A stretch of 12,061 bases of DNA from DATKMS01 sp041497995. GTDB taxonomy: Bacteria; Desulfobacterota; Binatia; HRBIN30. Of the stretch, positions 1-6,135 are shown piece after piece; positions within the stretch are counted from its first letter, which is position 1; each line of letters begins with the position of its first letter. Made by a program: the position numbers and the translations under genes. Under the pieces are notes generated by a model that saw nothing but the letters and a program-made list of their open reading frames with translations, was not told the origin of the DNA and did no database searches. The stretch covers positions 1-12,061 of the forward strand of contig JBGQHM010000197.1 in assembly GCA_041497995.1 (NCBI GenBank), read 5' to 3'.

Positions 1-111
1 AACCGTGGAGAACCAGCGCGGGTACTGGTCGAAGTCGATGATGGTCGCGAAACACTGCGGGACAGACACCGCGAACTCGGCGGTGAACTCTTGCTCAGCG
101 GGAGTGCTCAT
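1..111 (-). CDS. SRPBCC (START-like) family protein, partial
   Basis: The minus strand from an ATG at 111 stays open to the window edge for 37 codons; the C-terminal part lies outside the window. The visible residues begin MSTPAEQEFTAEFAV and continue with VPQCFATIIDFDQYPRWF. This is the usual start of a SRPBCC/START-like (Coq10, polyketide cyclase-like) domain: a first beta strand, a Cys/Val-rich helix, then a 'DFxxYPxW' turn. Family members bind lipids or other hydrophobic ligands in a helix-grip fold; the ligand cannot be told from this fragment. A promoter-like TTGATT-N17-CATAAT ends nine bases before the ATG, which supports this start. It follows the FG-GAP gene on the same strand and is the second SRPBCC gene nearby (the other is at 2302-2775). 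The family call is likely; the function is unknown. Confidence 0.65.
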   Translation of the reverse strand, partial: MSTPAEQEFTAEFAVSVPQCFATIIDFDQYPRWFSTV

Positions 112-120
112 TGGGCGGCG

Positions 121-149
121 ATTATGTCCAAGGCCGCCGGTGAAATCAA
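121..149 (-). promoter_or_regulatory. Sigma70-like promoter of the partial SRPBCC gene
   Basis: Read on the minus strand, TTGATT (149-144) is followed after exactly 17 bases by CATAAT (126-121), a close match to the -35 and -10 consensus. The predicted transcription start, about seven bases on, falls only a few bases before the ATG at 111. No Shine-Dalgarno sequence fits in that space, so the mRNA would be near-leaderless. The site lies between the FG-GAP stop and this gene, so the gene can be transcribed independently of it. Confidence 0.5.
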
Positions 150-156
150 AGCCGCG

Positions 157-2247
157 TCACCATCGTCCAGGCTGCGTGGCCTGATCCCACGGATCAGACG
201 GCCGCTGCGGAAACTCGCGCAGCAACGGCGACGATGGGACGGACCGCACCATACTGCGCGTGCTGGTGTTGATGAGCAGCATGACGGTGCGTGAACCGCG
301 GTTGATGACTGCCAGGTCGACGAGGTGGTCTCCGTTGAAGTCGCCTGCGGCGATGGCGACCGGATGGCGCCCAACCGGGAACGTGATCGGATCACCGAAG
401 GCGTTTTCGCCCATACCCAGCAGGATGGAAATGCGGTCTTCGGCCTCGTTGGTCACGGCCAGATCGATCTGTCCGTCTTGGTTGAAATCATCCGACACCA
501 GCGGCCGCACTTTGGTGCCCATCTCGCCCACGCTGGCCGGCGCCAATCCCTGCAGCTGTCCCTTCAAGATGGAAACGTGCTCGTCGTGATCGTTCCCGAC
601 GATCAGGTCGGTACGATGATCGTTGTCCATCTCTCCCGTCATCAGAAAGCTGGGTCGGCGCAGCACTGGAAAGTTCTGCACCCGGGGAAAACGGCCGTGA
701 CCGTCGCCGAAGAGGACGGAGACGCTGTCGGACATGCTGTTCGCGACTGCCAGGTCTGCTTGGCCGTTGTGATCGAAATCGGCGCTGACGATGGCGCTGG
801 GGCCGATGCCCACCGCCACCAGCAGTGGCGACGCGAAGCCGCCGGTACCGTCACCCGCAAGGACGGCCACATCGTCCGCCGCAAAATCGGTTACCGCGAT
901 GTCGGGCCGCCCGTCGTTGTCGAAGTCGCCCGTGGTGAGTGCGCGCGGCTCGCGTCCGACCGGCACGACCGTGCGCGGCGTGAAGCTGGCGTGACCGTCA
1001 CCGAGCAACACGCGGACTGCGTTGGCGTCTTCGTCGGCGACCGCGATGTCTAGGTTGTGATCACCGTTGAGGTCCGCAATGGTCGCCGCTACCGGGCCGG
1101 TGCCGGCGTTGAGGATTGGGGGCCCCGACAGCCGGCCCTTGCCGTCTCCTTGAACGACCGTGATCGAGTCGCCGATTCGATTCACGGAGACCAAGTCCAG
1201 CAAGCCATGGCCGGTGAGGTCGCGAGCGAGGAGATCGATCGGACCTGCGCCGACACTCGATGCCGGCCCTTGACGGAAGCCGCCCGCACCGTTGCCGAAC
1301 CAGAGCGTGATGCTGAGGTGCAGGCTGTCGCTGACGGCGACGTCGACGTGGCCGTCACCGTTGAAATCGCCGGCCACGACGCTGCGCAGATTGGCGTTGC
1401 GCTCGATCCGCTGGGCGGGTCGGAAGCCACCCTTGCCGTCGCCGGCGAGGAACGAGAAGCCATTATCATCCACGACGACCAAGTCGAGCTTGCCGTCGGA
1501 GTTGAAATCCTGTGCGACGCCGCGCCGGGGGTGTAAGCCGGCCTCGGACCCCGTCAGCGGGGTGAAGGCACCGCTGCCATCGCCGGCGAACACAGCGACG
1601 TTCCGTCCATCCTCATCGAGGATCAGCAGATCAATTGTGCCGTCACCAGTGAAGTCCCCAGTGAGCATCACTCGTCCCGGAACGCCGGTCTGTACTTCCA
1701 CCGCGGGGGCAAAGCCACGACCGTTGTTGACGAGAACGGAAACGCCCTCGCTGTGCCCGACGAGCACATCGGGGCGCCGGTCCCCGTTCACATCCACGGC
1801 GAGCACGGCAGCGGGCAGTGGACCCGTCACGTACAGCAGTGGTGCCGTGAAGCTCGTATGCCCGTCGCCGTGCTGGATGCGAACCTCGGGTGCGCGCCGG
1901 CTGACGTAAGCGACGTCGAGATGACCGTCGCCGTCGAAATCGCCGGCGGCGACTGCGTCAGGTGGGTTTGGCGTGCGCACATTCAACGGACTGGAGAAGC
2001 TTCCTTGCCCCACACCTACGAAGATGGAGAGACCGCCGGCGTCAGCGACGATCAAATCGGGTAGCCGATCACCGTCGAGCAATCCTGCCGCGACCGCCGT
2101 TGGGGAGCCGCCGGCCGTGAAGTCGGCGCGCGTGATGAACGAGACATCGGCGGTTGCCGACCGTGCCGCCAGCACGGCAACGAGCGCCAGCAAGTGTGGC
2201 GTGCGCAACAAGCGGTTCACTCTCCTACGGCCTGCGGCCAGCGTCAT
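157..2247 (-). CDS. Secreted FG-GAP/VCBS repeat protein (13 repeats)
   Basis: This 696-residue protein starts with a basic N-terminus (RRR, R) and a hydrophobic stretch LLALVAVLAA, ending in an ATA-like signal peptidase site near residue 33, so it is probably exported. From about residue 53 to 660 it consists of 13 repeats of roughly 45 to 50 residues. Each has a 'GDFNGDGxxDLAV' core with a Dx(N/D)xDGxxD calcium-type loop, followed by 'VxVLxGDGxGxF'. Such FG-GAP/VCBS repeats form beta-propeller blades in integrin-like and bacterial surface proteins and are thought to bind calcium, carbohydrate or protein. Thirteen repeats would suit two propellers, but that is inference. Loops 7, 8, 11 and 13 are degenerate (for example TGHG, NGDH). 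The 36-residue tail has no recognisable anchor or sorting signal. The start is uncertain: a GTG at 2220 is an alternative but its AGGAG is too close. It lies 54 bp after the SRPBCC gene on the same strand, so co-transcription is possible. The ligand is unknown. Confidence 0.9.
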   Translation of the reverse strand: MTLAAGRRRVNRLLRTPHLLALVAVLAARSATADVSFITRADFTAGGSPTAVAAGLLDGDRLPDLIVADAGGLSIFVGVGQGSFSSPLNVRTPNPPDAVAAGDFDGDGHLDVAYVSRRAPEVRIQHGDGHTSFTAPLLYVTGPLPAAVLAVDVNGDRRPDVLVGHSEGVSVLVNNGRGFAPAVEVQTGVPGRVMLTGDFTGDGTIDLLILDEDGRNVAVFAGDGSGAFTPLTGSEAGLHPRRGVAQDFNSDGKLDLVVVDDNGFSFLAGDGKGGFRPAQRIERNANLRSVVAGDFNGDGHVDVAVSDSLHLSITLWFGNGAGGFRQGPASSVGAGPIDLLARDLTGHGLLDLVSVNRIGDSITVVQGDGKGRLSGPPILNAGTGPVAATIADLNGDHNLDIAVADEDANAVRVLLGDGHASFTPRTVVPVGREPRALTTGDFDNDGRPDIAVTDFAADDVAVLAGDGTGGFASPLLVAVGIGPSAIVSADFDHNGQADLAVANSMSDSVSVLFGDGHGRFPRVQNFPVLRRPSFLMTGEMDNDHRTDLIVGNDHDEHVSILKGQLQGLAPASVGEMGTKVRPLVSDDFNQDGQIDLAVTNEAEDRISILLGMGENAFGDPITFPVGRHPVAIAAGDFNGDHLVDLAVINRGSRTVMLLINTSTRSMVRSVPSSPLLREFPQRPSDPWDQATQPGRW

Positions 2248-2301
2248 TTCTATGGTCCGCTCCCCGATGGGTCGCTGCGGGCTGCCAAGTCCGGGAGGCT
2301 C

Positions 2302-2775
2302 CTAGGCTGTTTCGATGAGATCCGGACGGAACTCAGGATGGGCAGCGAGCCAGGCGGCAGCGCCGCGGATCGATTCCTCGTTCTTCTTGTTGATGAAGCG
2401 GTAGATCGGGCCCTCGAAGTGGCGCAGTAGCGGCGTCGTCATGTGAAACGATTCGCGAAAGCAGATGCGTGAACGGTTGGTGCCCAAGGGATCGAGCGAC
2501 ATCGAGCCGCTCAGTCCCGTGCGAATCATGAGGTAGTCGTAGCCGCGTTCGGGCTTCACGTTGGTCACCAGTTCAAACGATTCACCACGCCGACCGAAGG
2601 GCAGGGGATAGATGACCTTGCGCAGCAGCCCATTGCCGGCGGCGTCGCCCTGGTAGACGATCTCGACCTCGAGAACGCTCGGGGCATACTCCTTCCATAG
2701 GTCATAGCGCTGGAACAGTGCCCAGAGGCGCGCTGCGGAAAACGGCATCTCCAGCTCGAACTGATGGTGACGCAC
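2302..2775 (-). CDS. SRPBCC family protein (START-like)
   Basis: This 157-residue protein begins MRHHQFELEMPFSAARLWALF and then has 'YDLWKEYAPSV', the first strand, helix and loop of a SRPBCC helix-grip domain. The rest alternates beta strands (RKVIYPLPFG, ESFELVTNV, YDYLMIRTGL, SRICFRESFH) and ends in a long C-terminal helix with 'FINKKNEESIRGAAAWL'. The length is that of a single START-like domain with no signal peptide, so it is probably a cytosolic protein binding a hydrophobic ligand. No catalytic motif is visible. The start is a GTG at 2775 preceded by GGAG with seven-base spacing, which is good support. It is the first of three co-directional minus-strand genes; the third is another SRPBCC protein. 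Specific function is not assigned. Confidence 0.8.
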   Translation of the reverse strand: MRHHQFELEMPFSAARLWALFQRYDLWKEYAPSVLEVEIVYQGDAAGNGLLRKVIYPLPFGRRGESFELVTNVKPERGYDYLMIRTGLSGSMSLDPLGTNRSRICFRESFHMTTPLLRHFEGPIYRFINKKNEESIRGAAAWLAAHPEFRPDLIETA

Positions 2776-2782
2776 CCGTGGG

Positions 2783-2786
2783 CTCC
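2783..2786 (-). promoter_or_regulatory. Ribosome binding site fixing a GTG start
   Basis: GGAG on the minus strand lies seven bases before the GTG at 2775. It supports that non-ATG start for the SRPBCC gene. Confidence 0.55.
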
Positions 2787-2902
2787 GATCCGTGTGTCTT
2801 CGTCTCTCTTCAGAATATCCCCTGTCCGGGGCTCAATGCGCAAGAGCAATGATGGGTCTGACACGGTTCGGCGGGTACTCGCTTTCGGCGCGCGCTCCGG
2901 GA

Positions 2903-2908
2903 TACACT
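2903..2908 (+). promoter_or_regulatory. Candidate -10 box of the DoxX gene
   Basis: TACACT stands six bases before the ATG at 2915. A transcript starting the usual seven bases downstream of the -10 box would begin on the A of that ATG, giving a leaderless mRNA. No convincing -35 element is seen 16 to 18 bases upstream and no Shine-Dalgarno sequence precedes the ATG. The promoter call is therefore weak alone and gains some weight from similar arrangements at other genes here. Confidence 0.3.
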
Positions 2909-2914
2909 GCGTGC

Positions 2915-3328
2915 ATGCGCCTGCCGAAGCGAGTGTTGTTGTGGCTGATGGGGATCTTCTACGTTGTTGGCGGCGTCAACCATTTTGCCAACACCGACTT
3001 CTACATGCCGATGATGGCGCCGTACCTGCCGCTGCATATGGAGCTGGTGTATCTCTCCGGCGTCGCCGAGATCGTGCTGGGCGTTGCTGTGCTCATTCCA
3101 GGACTCCAGCGGCCGGCGGCATGGGCAATCATCCTGTTGCTCATCGCCGTTTTCCCCGCGAACCTTCACATCGCGTTGCACAACGTGCCGATCGGCGGGC
3201 GCGCCGAGGGGCTTGGCGTCTGGAATTGGGTGCGTCTCCCCCTGCAAGCCGTCCTCATTGCGTGGGCGTGGTGGTACACGCGGCCGGAGCACTCGGCCGC
3301 GGCCAGCAGGCGCGCCCTCGCCGCCTGA
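2915..3328 (+). CDS. DoxX-like small integral membrane protein
   Basis: From the ATG at 2915 this encodes 137 residues with four hydrophobic segments, at roughly residues 7-22, 44-62, 67-87 and 107-124, so it is an inner-membrane protein. The pattern 'GGVNHFxxTDFYMPMMxPYLPLH', then 'LVYLSGVAEIVLG', 'AAWAIILLLIAVFPANLHIAL' and 'NWVRLPLQ', is typical of DoxX-family proteins annotated as DoxX or 'membrane protein'. The biochemical role of this subgroup is not established; DoxX itself is a thiosulfate:quinone oxidoreductase subunit, and that should not be transferred. Longer in-frame starts exist (to 2792), but the family begins at this Met and a -10-like box sits just before it. It diverges from the SRPBCC gene and converges on the SDR gene with 15 bp between stops. 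Confidence 0.8.
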   Translation: MRLPKRVLLWLMGIFYVVGGVNHFANTDFYMPMMAPYLPLHMELVYLSGVAEIVLGVAVLIPGLQRPAAWAIILLLIAVFPANLHIALHNVPIGGRAEGLGVWNWVRLPLQAVLIAWAWWYTRPEHSAAASRRALAA

Positions 3329-3343
3329 CAGGCCCGCGCCGGA

Positions 3344-4114
3344 CTACTTCGGCGCCATGCGGAGCGCACCGTCGAGGCGGATCGTCTCGCCGTTGAGCAT
3401 GGCGTTCTCGACAATGTGACAGGCCAGCGCGGCGTATTCTGTCGGACGGCCCAGGCGCGACGGGAAGGGGATCTGCGCCCCGAGAGCCTGTCGCTGCGGC
3501 TCGGGCAGCATGGCCAGCATCGGTGTGTCGAATGTGCCCGGCGCGATGGTCACGCAGCGGATGCCATCACGCGACAGGTCGCGGGCGATCGGCAGGGTCA
3601 TCCCAACGACGCCACCTTTTGACGCCGAGTACGCGGCCTGACCGATCTGGCCGTCGAAGGCCGCGATCGACGCCGTGTTGATGAGCACGCCGCGTTCGCC
3701 GTCGTCATTCGGAGTGTTCTTCAGCATCTCCGTTGCCGCCAGCCGAATGACGTTGAAGGTACCGATCAAATTGATCTTGATCACCATCTCGAACATGTCG
3801 AGCGACATCGGCCCTTGCTTGCCGGTGGTCTTCATCGCCGCACCGACGCCGGCGCAGTTGACCGCGATATGGATCCCGCCGAATTTGCTGACGGTCTGTT
3901 GAATCGCCTGCGTGACTTGCTCGGTGCTGGTCACGTCGGCCGCGACGAAGATGGCTTTGGCGGCGCCCAGCTGCGTGGCGAGCGCTTCGCCCGCTGAGTT
4001 GGGCCGGTCGAGAATCGCCGCCCGCCCGCCTTTGGCGACAAAGGCGCGCACCGTGGCCTCGCCGAGACCGGATGCACCGCCGGTTACCAGAGCAACTGCA
4101 CCTTCGAATTTCAT
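3344..4114 (-). CDS. SDR-family 3-hydroxyacyl-CoA dehydrogenase (HSD10-like)
   Basis: This 256-residue protein has all classical short-chain dehydrogenase motifs. The nucleotide-binding TGGASGLG is at residues 11-18, Asp36 closes strand two (NAD rather than NADP preference), NCAG is at 86-89, and the catalytic tetrad is Asn115, Ser149, Tyr162 and Lys166. The C-terminal half, with 'YSASKGGVVGMTLPIARDL', 'IAPGTFDTP', 'IPFPSRLGRPTEYA' and 'LNGETIRLDGALRM', closely follows the HSD17B10 / type II 3-hydroxyacyl-CoA dehydrogenase group. That group oxidises 3-hydroxyacyl-CoA or 2-methyl-3-hydroxybutyryl-CoA in beta-oxidation and isoleucine breakdown. The substrate is inferred from family resemblance; no beta-oxidation genes are adjacent. 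The start is well supported by GGAGGAG just upstream. The protein is cytosolic. It converges on the DoxX gene and diverges from the M48 gene. Confidence 0.9.
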   Translation of the reverse strand: MKFEGAVALVTGGASGLGEATVRAFVAKGGRAAILDRPNSAGEALATQLGAAKAIFVAADVTSTEQVTQAIQQTVSKFGGIHIAVNCAGVGAAMKTTGKQGPMSLDMFEMVIKINLIGTFNVIRLAATEMLKNTPNDDGERGVLINTASIAAFDGQIGQAAYSASKGGVVGMTLPIARDLSRDGIRCVTIAPGTFDTPMLAMLPEPQRQALGAQIPFPSRLGRPTEYAALACHIVENAMLNGETIRLDGALRMAPK

Positions 4115-4117
4115 TTA

Positions 4118-4124
4118 CTCCTCC
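4118..4124 (-). promoter_or_regulatory. Strong ribosome binding site of the SDR gene
   Basis: GGAGGAG on the minus strand precedes the ATG at 4114; its GGAGG core is five bases away. It is the clearest Shine-Dalgarno sequence in the window and contrasts with neighbours that have none. Confidence 0.65.
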
Positions 4125-4218
4125 ACAGTCGTTTGCTAATCCGCTCAGGACCGGTTTTCGAAGAGAGTCGGAATCGCCAGCTTGCTGCGTATTTCGTCGT
4201 CTGGTTTAGCACCGTGCA

Positions 4219-4241
4219 CGCGTGGGTCAACGACCCGCGCG
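4219..4241 (+). promoter_or_regulatory. Upstream hairpin competing with the terminator
   Basis: Bases 4219-4228 pair with 4232-4241 over 10 bp, including one G-U pair, around a three-base loop (AAC). The right arm (4232-4241) is the same sequence that forms the left arm of the following terminator, so the two hairpins cannot coexist. This is the geometry of an attenuator, although it could also be an accident of repeated GGGTC/GACCC words. Confidence 0.5.
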
Positions 4242-4269
4242 CAGCCCTTCCGTGCGCGGCGGGTCTTTT
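4232..4269 (+). terminator. Intrinsic terminator before the M48 gene
   Basis: Bases 4232-4238 pair with 4259-4265 (seven bp). After a one-base bulge, 4239-4243 pair with 4253-4257 (five bp), closing a nine-base loop. The GC-rich stem is followed directly by TTTT (4266-4269). The T tract makes it a plus-strand terminator, yet no plus-strand gene ends nearby: the neighbour on the left is the minus-strand SDR gene. It must therefore terminate either a short untranslated RNA starting within roughly 4115-4215 or a leader transcript of the M48 gene. Confidence 0.6.
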
Positions 4270-4270
4270 C

Positions 4271-4276
4271 TAGAAT
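4271..4276 (+). promoter_or_regulatory. Candidate -10 box of the M48 gene
   Basis: TAGAAT follows the terminator's T tract immediately and overlaps the first possible ATG (4275). A start seven to eight bases on would fall at the second in-frame ATG (4284), giving a leaderless mRNA. The corresponding -35 (TTCCGT at 4248-4253) is poor. No Shine-Dalgarno sequence precedes either ATG. Confidence 0.3.
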
Positions 4277-5123
4277 GCAGCCGATGAAACCGTGGCTCGA
4301 TTCTGCGGGGCGGCCCGTCGCGTTGGGGCTGTTGGCGATGCTTGCCGCGAGCTGCACGAGCGCACCGTATACACATCGATCGCAGCTCATGCTGATGTCT
4401 GAGTCTCAAGACGCGACGTTGGGGGCGCAGGCCTACAATCAGGTTCTGTCGAAAGCGAAGATCGACAACGACCCGAAGGTCAACGCGATCGTGCAGGAGG
4501 TGGGTGAGCGCATCGCTCGGGTCGCCGACCGGCCGGACTACAAGTGGGAGTTTCGCGTCATTGACGATCCCAAAACGGTCAACGCCTTTGCCCTACCGGG
4601 TGGGAAAGTCGCGGTCTACACCGGCTTGTTCCCGGTCGCACAGGACAGTGCCGGTCTGGCGGCTGTGCTGGCGCACGAAATAGGACATGCCATCGCGCGC
4701 CACGGTGCGGAACGGACGAGCCAGGCGATGGGCGCTCAGGTCGTCGGCACGGTGCTCTCGGTGGGACTCGGCGGGACCAACCCACAGACGGCCAACGCCA
4801 TCATGCAGATGTACGGCCTCGGTGCTCAGGTGGGTGTGTTGCTGCCGTGGAGCCGCACGCAAGAGTCCGAAGCCGACCATATTGGTCTGATCCTCATGTC
4901 GAAGGCGGGGTACGATCCCGAGGCGGCGCTCGCGCTCTGGCAGCGGATGGAGAAGCTCGAACACAAAGGAAACAGCTCGCCGCCGCCCGAATTTCTCTCC
5001 ACCCACCCCGGCTCCGGGACGCGGCAGCACGACATCAGTGCATGGCTGCCCGAAGCGCGAAGCTACTTCCATCCAGACCCGAACGCCAGGGTCGTGCCGC
5101 TACCCATGCCGCCCGGCAAGTGA
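4275..5123 (+). CDS. M48-family zinc metalloprotease lipoprotein (LoiP/YggG-like)
   Basis: The 282-residue protein (279 from the Met at 4284) begins with a short lipoprotein signal, LGLLAMLAASC, whose Cys is residue 24 in the 4284 numbering. It is therefore expected in the periplasm, attached to a membrane. In the same numbering the M48 zinc motif HEIGH is at 131-135 and the third ligand is Glu194 in 'ESEAD', with Asp198 four residues on. The preceding 'NAFALPGGKVAVYTGL' and following 'LMSKAGYDPEAALALWQRM' and 'FLSTHPGSGTRQHDI' are standard for the LoiP/YggG-BepA-HtpX group. There is no TPR tail, so LoiP-like is the better comparison than BepA. Such proteases act in envelope quality control. 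In-frame starts further up (to a TTG at 4182) would put a non-signal stretch before the lipobox and are disfavoured. The start region lies against a terminator-like hairpin. Confidence 0.88.
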   Translation: MQPMKPWLDSAGRPVALGLLAMLAASCTSAPYTHRSQLMLMSESQDATLGAQAYNQVLSKAKIDNDPKVNAIVQEVGERIARVADRPDYKWEFRVIDDPKTVNAFALPGGKVAVYTGLFPVAQDSAGLAAVLAHEIGHAIARHGAERTSQAMGAQVVGTVLSVGLGGTNPQTANAIMQMYGLGAQVGVLLPWSRTQESEADHIGLILMSKAGYDPEAALALWQRMEKLEHKGNSSPPPEFLSTHPGSGTRQHDISAWLPEARSYFHPDPNARVVPLPMPPGK

Positions 5124-5139
5124 CCGCGCGGCCGCCGGC

Positions 5140-5832
5140 TCATCGCTTGCGGAAGTGCAGGTGGAACGAGATCGCGAAATAGTAGATCGGGAAGAATAGC
5201 GAGAACGCGGCGAGTCGGTGCGACGGCGTGGGGAACTGCGCCATGAGCACGAACATACACACCCCCCAGATCCCGCCGAGGGCATACGTCGTGCGCTGCG
5301 CCGTCGGGTTCTTACTGGGGTAGAGATAGCGGATGGGCACGAAAACCAGAATTGACAGGAGAATGAAGACCGCGTTGTTGAACCAGACCGGGCTGGCCAG
5401 CGTGTAGAAGTAGAAGACGACAATGTTCCAGTATGAAGGGAAGCCTTTGAAGAAGTGATCCTCGGTCTTTGCATCGAGCTGGCAAAATCCGTAGCCGCTG
5501 GCGAGCAACGGGAACGACCCGATGCACAGTCCAATCGGGCCGTGAGGGATCAGCCCGGCGTGATACGCGAGCACGACGGGCACCACCACGTAGTTGAGAT
5601 AGTCGACGATGTCGTCCAGGCGTGCGCCGTCGAAGTGTGGCAGCACCTGCTTGACGCGCATCCGCCGCGCTAACGTGCCGTCAGTGGAATCGATGAACGT
5701 GGCCACCGCCATCAGGAAGAACGCCCATCCGTAGCTGCCGACGGACGTGGCCTCCAAAGCGAGGAACCCCAGCACCGCGCCGGACGCGGTGTACAGGTGC
5801 ACTCCCCAAGCGGCCAGGACCGGTGCGCTCAT
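5140..5832 (-). CDS. pcs: Phosphatidylcholine synthase (CDP-diacylglycerol-choline O-phosphatidyltransferase)
   Basis: This 230-residue, multi-pass inner-membrane protein carries the CDP-alcohol phosphotransferase signature in the form typical of Pcs: D51-G52-x-x-A55-R56, twelve residues, G69-x-x-x-D73-x-x-x-D77. The twelve-residue spacer (RMRVKQVLPHFD) and the next blocks 'LDDIVDYLNYVVVPVVL', 'YGFCQLDAKTEDHFFKGFPSYWN' and 'VVFYFYTL' are the hallmarks separating Pcs from PgsA and PssA. Pcs condenses CDP-diacylglycerol directly with choline to give phosphatidylcholine and CMP, so the cell must obtain choline from outside. Length matches the family (about 230-240). No Shine-Dalgarno sequence precedes the ATG, but the N-terminus 'WGVHLYTASGAVLG' aligns with family starts. 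It is separated from the cold-shock gene by a strong terminator and converges on the M48 gene with 16 bp between stops. Confidence 0.9.
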   Translation of the reverse strand: MSAPVLAAWGVHLYTASGAVLGFLALEATSVGSYGWAFFLMAVATFIDSTDGTLARRMRVKQVLPHFDGARLDDIVDYLNYVVVPVVLAYHAGLIPHGPIGLCIGSFPLLASGYGFCQLDAKTEDHFFKGFPSYWNIVVFYFYTLASPVWFNNAVFILLSILVFVPIRYLYPSKNPTAQRTTYALGGIWGVCMFVLMAQFPTPSHRLAAFSLFFPIYYFAISFHLHFRKR

Positions 5833-5872
5833 CGGAAGGTCAGCGAACTGATTGACGGTTGGTGTGATCGTG

Positions 5873-5914
5873 GAAAAAGAAAGGCCCCGGCTCCCATGCG
5901 GGAGTCGGGGCCTT
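5873..5914 (-). terminator. Strong intrinsic terminator after the cold-shock gene
   Basis: Bases 5881-5895 and 5900-5914 form a 15-bp stem with a single mismatch (5890/5905) around a four-base loop. On the minus strand it is followed by a T-rich tract (complement of the A-run at 5873-5882). It stands about 20 bases after the cold-shock stop codon and before the phosphatidylcholine synthase gene, so the former should be monocistronic and the latter should need its own promoter in the short space 5833-5872. Confidence 0.9.
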
Positions 5915-5934
5915 CGCGTTGGTCTGACAGTCGA

Positions 5935-6135
5935 TCAAATCTTCGAGACGTTGGCTGCCTGGAGCCCCTTGGGACCCTGCGTGATCTCGAACTCCACGCG
6001 CTGGCCCTCTTCCAGCGAGCGAAAGCCCTGCCCCGCGATTGCCGAGTAGTGGACGAATACGTCCTGGCCATCATCCTTGGTGATGAAGCCGTACCCCTTC
6101 TGACCGTTAAACCACTTGACGACGCCTTGAACCAT
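5935..6135 (-). CDS. CspA-family cold-shock protein
   Basis: This 66-residue protein is a complete single cold-shock domain. RNP1 is seen as KGYGFI (residues 13-18) and RNP2 as VFVH (26-29), with the family start 'GVVKWFNGQKGYGFI' and end 'GPKGLQAANV'. It would bind single-stranded RNA or DNA in the cytosol as an RNA chaperone; whether it is cold-induced or constitutive cannot be told. A run AAAGGGGGG stands nine bases before the ATG. The long upstream gap could hold the extended 5' UTR common for such genes, but I identified no promoter there. A strong terminator closes the transcript. Many paralogues usually exist, so no letter is assigned. Confidence 0.95.
   Translation of the reverse strand: MVQGVVKWFNGQKGYGFITKDDGQDVFVHYSAIAGQGFRSLEEGQRVEFEITQGPKGLQAANVSKI

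Larger units (their letters stand above)
4214..4273 (+). other. Possible 19-codon leader ORF overlapping both hairpins
   Basis: A GTG at 4214 opens a 19-codon frame (reading VHAWVNDPRAALPCAAGLF) that ends in TAG at 4271-4273, one base before the ATG at 4275 of the M48 gene. It spans both alternative hairpins, as a leader peptide would, and its stop would allow translational coupling. However, it starts with GTG, has no Shine-Dalgarno sequence and may be chance. It is recorded as a candidate only. Confidence 0.2.

Noticed and set aside
325..1536. Long plus-strand frames (325-1053 and 1057-1536) opposite the FG-GAP gene
   Set aside because: They mirror the GC-rich repeat gene codon by codon, their products are repetitive V/E/A/D-rich sequence with no known fold, and the minus-strand frame has 13 clear repeats and a signal peptide.
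2812..2817. TATTCT on the minus strand as the SRPBCC promoter
   Set aside because: The -10 match is fair but no -35 element fits at 16-18 bases; left out of the feature list.
2818..2830. Small CCCC/GGGG hairpin in the SRPBCC-DoxX gap
   Set aside because: Only four base pairs with a five-base loop and no T tract; too weak to call.
2764..3396. A 210-codon plus-strand frame overlapping the DoxX gene
   Set aside because: It is out of frame with the clear four-helix DoxX-like protein and gives Arg-rich sequence typical of a shadow frame.
4182..4274. Upstream TTG start of the M48 gene at 4182
   Set aside because: It would place 31 non-hydrophobic residues before the lipoprotein signal and run through both hairpins; the ATG at 4275 or 4284 directly before the signal peptide is more sensible.
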